Shown: positions 58,080-64,000 of the stretch, piece by piece
Layout of the letters: the number at the start of each line of letters is the position of its first letter
Numbering within the stretch: the stretch's first letter is position 1
From: Bacteroidota bacterium
GTDB lineage: Bacteria; Bacteroidota; Bacteroidia; AKYH767-A; OLB10
Reading direction: 5' to 3'
Assembly: GCA_016713525.1 (NCBI GenBank)
Contig: JADJOZ010000001.1
Location: 496,001 to 560,000 of the forward strand
Length of the DNA: 64,000 nucleotides
Translations under genes and position numbers: made by a program
The notes under the pieces: model-generated
What the model was told of the DNA's origin: nothing
What the model saw: the letters and a program-made list of their open reading frames with translations, nothing else
The model's database searches: none

Positions 58080-59263
58080 CTAGTCGTCCACATAAAAAAT
58101 CCTATTCACCACAAACAACATCCTTAATGAAATTCGGACGAGCTGATAGGAAATCCAGCGCTTTAATTTTGAATACCAGGATGATTTGCTGTAGTAGGAA
58201 TCATGGGTGACCTCTATGCATTCTGTATTGATGACATGCAAGAGGTGGTCGTTGAATTCTTTAGCAAAAGCAGTGTTGACAATATCCAGATTGAGCTCAA
58301 TACTTAAATAGGCACTTAAGTGATTCTGGTTGTACGAGCCCACTGTTGCCCACGTCTCATCTACAATGGCAACCTTGCCATGAACCATCAATTCTTTCGA
58401 TTCAAAAATGCGGATGTTATTTTTCAGCAACCATCCATATAAATAATCGGATGCATACTTCACCACAGGAACATCAGAATAATGAGTAAGAATTATACGT
58501 ATTTCTACTCCGCGTTTCGAAGCATCTGCTAATAATCTCCTGTATTTTCTTCCTGGAATAAAATAGCCACCAACAATGGTAATCGATTTTGTTGCAAGTC
58601 GCGCTGCCTTATTGTAGCTGGATGTAATCTCTCTTCGATTCCGAAGCCAGTCATTTTTACGCATTCGTACCCACACTTTCGATGTATCCAGTGTATTTGA
58701 TTTTGCAAATATTTTAGGCCATTTCGGTTTCGCGGGATTAAATTGTTTCTCCAATATCCTTGTGCATGCTAAAGCAAGATTCTTGCAAATTGGCCCTTCA
58801 ACAACTACTGCATAATCGAGCCAGGCCGGTACTTCTTTTGTGCCACGATACCTGTCGGCGATATTCATGCCACCGACCATCGCAATTTTCTCATCAATTA
58901 CCAGCACTTTGTGGTGCATCCTGCGACCGACATAAAATTTGCCGGTTGAAATGAAAGTCTCGAATTTTTTGAAGTTAACACCGGCTTCTTCCAGCTTTTT
59001 TCCCATTCTTCTGTAAATAAATTCGCTCCAAAATCATCTACTACCAAATTCACCTGCACGCCTTTTTTAGCAGCTTCCATCAATGCATTCAGCAATGGAA
59101 CTCCGGTATCATCGGGATCAATGATGTATACCTGAAAATGAATGGTGCGTTCAGCCGATAATATCAGCGCATTTAACTCATCAAAAAATACCTGTCCGCA
59201 ACGTTTCCATTGAACGGCATGACCATCAAGGTAATCATTTACATCTCTCCAGGAAACCGACAT
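58080..59263 (-). CDS. cls: Cardiolipin synthase-like PLD protein (one frameshift)
   Basis: About 394 residues after correction. It has two phospholipase-D HKD motifs, MHHKVLVIDEK with GGMNIADRYRG, and MVHGKVAIVDETWATVGSYN, as in cardiolipin synthases that join two phosphatidylglycerols. The N-terminal membrane anchor common in the family is missing; it starts at SVSWRDVNDYLDGHAVQW like the shorter ClsB type. A run of two T at 59006-59007 should be three, restoring FTEEMGKKLEEAGVNFKK across the break. Confidence 0.87.
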
Positions 59264-59519
59264 ACGCTCATTGGTGTGGATTTAAAACAATAAAAGTAAC
59301 AATTGGTTTGTTATAGACAGAGGATAATCTATTCTGATGAAATTGTTGACAAGTGAAATAACAAATACTGGCTTGTATAAAAAAAATTAACTATCTTGGC
59401 ACTTCAAATAAGCCCCAAAATGTAATGTTTTGCCTGTTTATGTTGAAAATTGCCGTGTTTTTTAGCGTATATTGATGAAGTGATAAGTGAAGAGAAGTAA
59501 CCGGAATAATACCCTGATA

Positions 59520-60946
59520 ATGATTATGAAACTATCTATCTGGCTTCCAGCCCTGGCTTTATTTGCTGCATGTGACGGACCTATAGTAGCTCAGGCTCCA
59601 ACCGAAGCGCAGCAACCTCGCCCTGAATTTGTACATAAGGCTGTTGTCACCCACAATGGTGTTTCAAAACAAAAATTCCTGAATAATTATCAGTTGTATC
59701 AGGAAGGCTGGGATACTCTTGCTCAAGCCCGCTTTTGGCAGGATGTTATTGATCTCTCACATGATAGCATGATTGTGAACGTCGCCAGCATCCGTAAACC
59801 CTTACTAAAAGTTGCCACCAGCCAATGGCATTGTCTCACTGAAACTGAAAAAAACAGTTACAAGCAAAATCTGTGTATTTACAATAGCATGGATGAAAAC
59901 ACCAATATTTTGTCACCAGCGGAAAGAAGTTTTTCTTTGAATATAAGAAAGTGTTACCATTGATTTCCAGATCATTACCTGTGTTCGAAGCACTAGAAGT
60001 AGACCCCTGGTTTGCACAGGCTATATTGGTGATTGAAAGTCCGGGAAAGACCGAAGCACGTTCTTATGTGGGTGCCAGAGGTCCATTTCAACTTATGCCA
60101 TATGTAGCCAAACAGTATGGTTTGGTGGTCAGTAAATACCGCGATGATCGTACCGACCTGGAAAAATCAGCAGCCGGAGCAGCTAAGCTCATTAAAAACA
60201 TTTGCCTCCATTATGCACGTAAAATGTTGGATGAGAAGGGGATAGCATACAATGAAAAAGATTTGTGGTTCCGTTTATTCACGCTTCATATTTATCATGC
60301 CGGAGCAGGAAATGTGGCTGCTGTAATTAATAAAATCAATCCTACAGAAGGAGGTATGGATCTCATTCGTACGATGTGGAGAACCGAAGCCGCAGGATTT
60401 AAGAACGAATCACAGAATTATTCTCAAATTGCCCTGGCATCGCTTATCAATTTCGACAGATTACTTAGCCAGCATAAAGACACTGTGTTCATGATTCAGG
60501 GCGACAGGTTACTTGATTTATATGCTAAAAAACAGACCAAACCAACAGATACTCTGGCATATTTAAACAATTGTTTATCTGCTTATGAATGTGATTTAGT
60601 CGACGGAGCTGTGCCATTCCAATATTTTGTTGAAAAAACTGCACGTGTTCGCAAAGAAATAGAGAAGTATAATATTCAGCATGGTTATGCTACAGGATAT
60701 CTGGCAATCAATGAGTCAGAGCGACTTCATCAACTTGGCAATGAACTCATGTACAAGCGTAAATTCAATGAAGCTATCGAAGTTTTTCAGCTGGGAATCG
60801 AGAAAAATCCGATCGCACCTGCTACTTACGATAGTCTCGGAAGAGCCTACCGCCTGATAGGTAATCACGATTTGGCAATAAAATATGCCAAAAAGTCGAA
60901 AGAAGTGATCCAGAATCCGGGTGCATTTCTGAAACTTAAGCCTTAA
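59520..60946 (+). CDS. Lytic transglycosylase lipoprotein with TPR (one frameshift)
   Basis: About 475 residues after correction. A lipoprotein-type signal (LSIWLPALALFAAC) precedes a helical N-part. The SLT transglycosylase domain (from about residue 150) has catalytic Glu in AILVIESPGK, then VGARGPFQLMPYVAKQYG and HIYHAGAGNVAAVINK. A C-terminal TPR-like pair (about 400-470: GNELMYKRKFNEAIEVFQ) ends it. It cuts peptidoglycan to leave anhydro ends. ATG 59520 is preferred over an upstream GTG (59487), because it begins the signal peptide. The T5 run at 59930-59934 should be T6, giving SFFFEYKKVLPLISRSLPV. Confidence 0.86.
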
Positions 60947-60966
60947 AGCTTTTTAAGATCATCATC

Positions 60967-61011
60967 TTAGTGGATTGTTGAAAAATAATCCACTAAAATC
61001 GATTTTTTTTT
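60967..61011 (+). terminator. Intrinsic terminator
   Basis: Stem TTAGTGGATT / AATCCACTAA with a 10-base loop, then AATCGA and T8. Confidence 0.8.
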
Positions 61012-61081
61012 ATGTTTTTTGCGGTCTGAAACCGGTGTGGTAGCTCCGGGATTCGTAGTTGCCTCTTTTAAATCAAAAAAC

Positions 61082-64000
61082 ATGAAAAAAAACATTACCA
61101 GATTATTCCTTGCTATTTTACTGCTGGGAACTGCTACAGCAACTTTTGCACAGCAGACGTACTATTATGATTTCCGAAACAGCTTCAACGAAAATTCAGG
61201 TTCAGGACCTGCCCTGAATGTGCTTGGAACAGGAGCATTTACTGATGTGCCATTGCCGGAATTATCCTGTTTATCGAGAACAGTCTATGGCTTCACGCAG
61301 AACAGCGGTGTTCAGTTTGATAATGGTGCTGCAGGAAATTTTGTTACAGAGACCTATTCAGTAGAAATGTATTTCGAATTCCTAAATAACTCCGGTTTCA
61401 AAAGAATTATCGATTTCAAAAATCAAACATCCGATTTTGGTCTTTATTGCACCGCCGGCGAATTGCAGTTTTATGATGGAATAACCATTCCTACAACAGC
61501 TTTTGTCGCAAATCAGTATGTTCATCTGGTGGTGACCAGAGATTCCGCCAGCGAAGATGTAAATCTGTACGTTGATGGAGCACTGCTCGGAACATTTGTC
61601 GATAGCACACAACTGGGTGTTTTGGATGTTTCCAATGTGATGAACTTCTTTCAGGATGATTTGGTTTTTGGTGGTGAAGCTCGTCCGGGAAATATCGCCC
61701 TTCTGAAAATATACAATACCGCAATCGATGGTGCAACCGTTACGGCTAATTTCAACGACCTTGAAAAAACATCGGCAGCCATTGCTTTCACTCCGGATAT
61801 TACTTCTTCTTGTTTGAATGGCAACGTTTTCAATTTTACAAATAATAGTACCACCACTTCAACTGTCACTTATAACTGGACATTCGGAGATGGGGGAGTA
61901 GCAACTACTAACAATGCAACATACAATTACGCAACTTCCGGTAATTTTACAGTTACCTTAACTGCCGATGATGGTGCGGGTTGTATTGATTCTGTTTCAG
62001 CATCTGTAACTTTATTCGACAATCCGGTTGTGAATTTAGGTGCTGACACTACTTTTTGTGATGGTTTTGTATTAACTCTGAATGCAGGCGATGGATTCTC
62101 ATCGTACCTGTGGCAGGATGGATCTACTGATTCAACTTTTGCTGTTTCTACTGGAGGTCAGTATTCAGTTTTGGTTTCTGATGATAACAACTGTACTGCT
62201 GTTGATGAAATCGACATTGTGGTGGCTGCATTGCCGGTTGTAGAGTTAGGTTCCGATACCACACTTTGCTTTGGCTCATCATTACCTCTTTCTGGTCCTG
62301 CCGGGATGGGTTCTTATTTGTGGTCGACAGGTGAGACTACTGAACTTATTTTAGTGAATGCATCTGAAACTTATTTCCTGACTGTTGTCGATTTTGGTGG
62401 ATGTACAAATACCGATTCTATTGTAGTTGATATTCTTCCTGAACTCATTATTTCATTAGGCCCTGATACTACTTTTTGTGCAGGTGATTCACTTGTTTTG
62501 GATCCGGGCGCTTCATTCCAATCATATGTATGGAATGATGGTTCAACGAATTCAACATTTACCGTAACAACTTCCGGAACTTATTCTGTTTCCGTATTAA
62601 CCGATATCGGATGTGCTGCTACAGATACTATCAATGTTCAGGTAGATGCAATACCGGTTGTTTCATTAGGGCAAGATACTACCCTTTGTTTTGGAAGCAC
62701 TTATCAGTTGGTTGCTCCTGCAGGATTACCAAATTATTTGTGGAGCACCGGTGAAGTTACCGATACTATTACAGTAACATCTTCCGGTATTTATGCAGTT
62801 ATTGCCTCTACTTTGGCAGGATGCAGTGCTACCGACACTGTAGATATCATCATTAATCCGGAACTACTAATTTCTCTTGGTAACGATTCTGCTTATTGCG
62901 AAGGAACACCGGTAATTCTGAATCCGGGTGCAGGATTCACTTCTTATATTTGGGGTGATGGCTCAACCGATTCTACTTTCAGTGTAACGGCTTCAGGCAT
63001 TTACAGTGTGGTTGTGACCGATGCATTTGGATGCAGTGCGACTGATACCGTTGCTATTCAGATTGATTTAATTCCGGTTGTTGATCTGGGTGTTGATACA
63101 ACTTTATGCTTTGGTTCGACTTACCAACTTACTGCTCCTGCGGGTTATCCCGGATATTTATGGACTACAGGTGAAGTAACAGAAACCATTGTGGTTAATA
63201 CCACCGGTATTTATGATGTGGTTGTTACCACTCCTGCAGGATGTACTGCAGTTGATACTGTTCAAGTGACAATCAATCCCGAGCTGATCATTTCTCTTGG
63301 TCCGGATGTGACTGTTTGTTCAGCTGCTACAACTGTGCTAGATCCAGGTACAGGATTTGCCTCTTATGTATGGTCAGATGGATCATTTGATCCAACCCTT
63401 ACCGTTATTGTCAGTGGTGATTACAGTGTATTGGTAACCGATATTTTCGGATGTACTGCTACCGATACAGTATCCGTAATAGTGAATCAGTCGCCGGTTG
63501 TTTCGCTTGGGGCTGATACTACTTTCTGTGGGGGAACTACCATTGACTTCGATGCCGGTGCAGGATTTGTATCTTATCTGTGGAGCGATGGTTCTTCAGC
63601 ACAAACTCTCAGTGTTACAGCAGGTGGAATTTATGGTGTAACTGTAACCGGAGCTAATGGATGTACCGGAACAGATGAAGTGATTGCTATTGCAACACCA
63701 TTGATTTCTTTAGGCGCTGATTTCGCTATTTGTGATGGACAGACAGCTTCCTTAGATGCCGGAGCAGGTTTTACATCTTACCTATGGAGTGATGGTGCTT
63801 TATCGCAAACTATCAACGTAACTCTTGCAGGAACTTATACAGTGACCGTTTCCGATGCTTCAGGTTGTATTAATTCTGATGATGTGGTTATTACGGTTAC
63901 TCCTCCACCATTTCTCGAATTAGGTCCTAATCAAACTATTTGCGCAGGAACCGCAGTAGTACTTGATGCTGGTGCCGGTAATTTCAATTACCTGTGGAAT
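61082..64000 (+). CDS. Giant secreted Ig-like repeat protein (3' end beyond window)
   Basis: Open from ATG 61082 to the window end, 973 codons without a stop. Signal peptide (ATATFAQ, about residue 24). A LamG/concanavalin-like domain (about 25-220: SVEMYFEFLNNSGF, YVHLVVTRDSASEDVNLYV) and one PKD domain (about 230-315: YNWTFGDGGVATT). Then ten Ig-like repeats of about 70 residues, each opening L-G-x-D-T-T-x-C, with a central YLW and a second Cys in GC(S/T)A(T/V)DT, a likely disulfide pair. The tenth is cut by the window edge. Such proteins in this phylum usually end in a T9SS sorting domain; that end is not seen here. Probably a surface adhesin. Confidence 0.9.
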   Translation, partial: MKKNITRLFLAILLLGTATATFAQQTYYYDFRNSFNENSGSGPALNVLGTGAFTDVPLPELSCLSRTVYGFTQNSGVQFDNGAAGNFVTETYSVEMYFEFLNNSGFKRIIDFKNQTSDFGLYCTAGELQFYDGITIPTTAFVANQYVHLVVTRDSASEDVNLYVDGALLGTFVDSTQLGVLDVSNVMNFFQDDLVFGGEARPGNIALLKIYNTAIDGATVTANFNDLEKTSAAIAFTPDITSSCLNGNVFNFTNNSTTTSTVTYNWTFGDGGVATTNNATYNYATSGNFTVTLTADDGAGCIDSVSASVTLFDNPVVNLGADTTFCDGFVLTLNAGDGFSSYLWQDGSTDSTFAVSTGGQYSVLVSDDNNCTAVDEIDIVVAALPVVELGSDTTLCFGSSLPLSGPAGMGSYLWSTGETTELILVNASETYFLTVVDFGGCTNTDSIVVDILPELIISLGPDTTFCAGDSLVLDPGASFQSYVWNDGSTNSTFTVTTSGTYSVSVLTDIGCAATDTINVQVDAIPVVSLGQDTTLCFGSTYQLVAPAGLPNYLWSTGEVTDTITVTSSGIYAVIASTLAGCSATDTVDIIINPELLISLGNDSAYCEGTPVILNPGAGFTSYIWGDGSTDSTFSVTASGIYSVVVTDAFGCSATDTVAIQIDLIPVVDLGVDTTLCFGSTYQLTAPAGYPGYLWTTGEVTETIVVNTTGIYDVVVTTPAGCTAVDTVQVTINPELIISLGPDVTVCSAATTVLDPGTGFASYVWSDGSFDPTLTVIVSGDYSVLVTDIFGCTATDTVSVIVNQSPVVSLGADTTFCGGTTIDFDAGAGFVSYLWSDGSSAQTLSVTAGGIYGVTVTGANGCTGTDEVIAIATPLISLGADFAICDGQTASLDAGAGFTSYLWSDGALSQTINVTLAGTYTVTVSDASGCINSDDVVITVTPPPFLELGPNQTICAGTAVVLDAGAGNFNYLWN

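Overview
The window reads as chromosomal DNA of a Bacteroidota bacterium, probably an environmental relative of the Chitinophagales, Sphingobacteriales or Flavobacteriales; the order cannot be fixed from this sequence. Grounds: type IX secretion (T9SS) C-terminal sorting domains, a TonB-dependent receptor with a carboxypeptidase-regulatory N-terminus, a fused alpha/beta 2-oxoacid dehydrogenase E1, a fused formiminotransferase-cyclodeaminase, and TAnnTTTG promoter boxes in front of many genes. No phage, insertion sequence, CRISPR array or defence island was seen.

Layout: 1-8.5 kb envelope and metabolism (lipid kinase remnant, LTA-synthase-like sulfatase, three lipoproteins, a tiny membrane protein, E1, patatin). 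8.6-12.5 kb histidine breakdown (hutI, FTCD) and prmA. 12.5-23.7 kb a 1.5k-residue exported protein, plsY, a TPR/PD40/SPOR envelope protein, clpS, nfeD and floA. 23.8-25.0 kb tRNA-Arg followed by a gene-free repeat island. 25.0-43.0 kb a phosphate block: orphan PhoB-like DNA-binding protein, pstA, pstC, pstS, an unknown protein, a CDF transporter, uspA, doxX, a barrel protein, phoB/phoR-like pair, a SixA-like phosphatase, a histone-H1-like protein, ppk1, ppx, and a TonB receptor with a lipoprotein partner. 43-51.9 kb a T9SS beta-helix protein, a META lipoprotein, clpB and a ydjM-like gene. 51.9-58.1 kb a tandem family of T9SS proteins between two further repeat islands. 58-64 kb cardiolipin synthase, a lytic transglycosylase and a giant Ig-like repeat protein that runs off the window.

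The most interesting signal is regulatory. Six promoters in the phosphate block carry TTAAC(A/C)-like hexamers phased at 11 bp (or 22 bp), the geometry of PhoB/PhoP boxes. They precede pstS, its divergent unknown neighbour, the receiver-less PhoB-like gene, phoB, the TonB receptor and its lipoprotein partner. This outlines a Pho regulon with its own outer-membrane uptake step and a second, phosphorylation-independent DNA-binding protein. Second, three gene-free islands are built from many families of heptanucleotide tandem repeats and shared longer words, in both orientations.

Quality caution: at least 14 otherwise normal genes are broken by about 20 single-base length changes, mostly -1 in short A/T runs, including clpB, ppk1, pstC and floA. 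Restoring one base at each site gives uninterrupted family-length proteins, so residual sequencing error is the simplest explanation. An in-frame TAG in E1 and the missing 5' half of the lipid kinase are different in kind.
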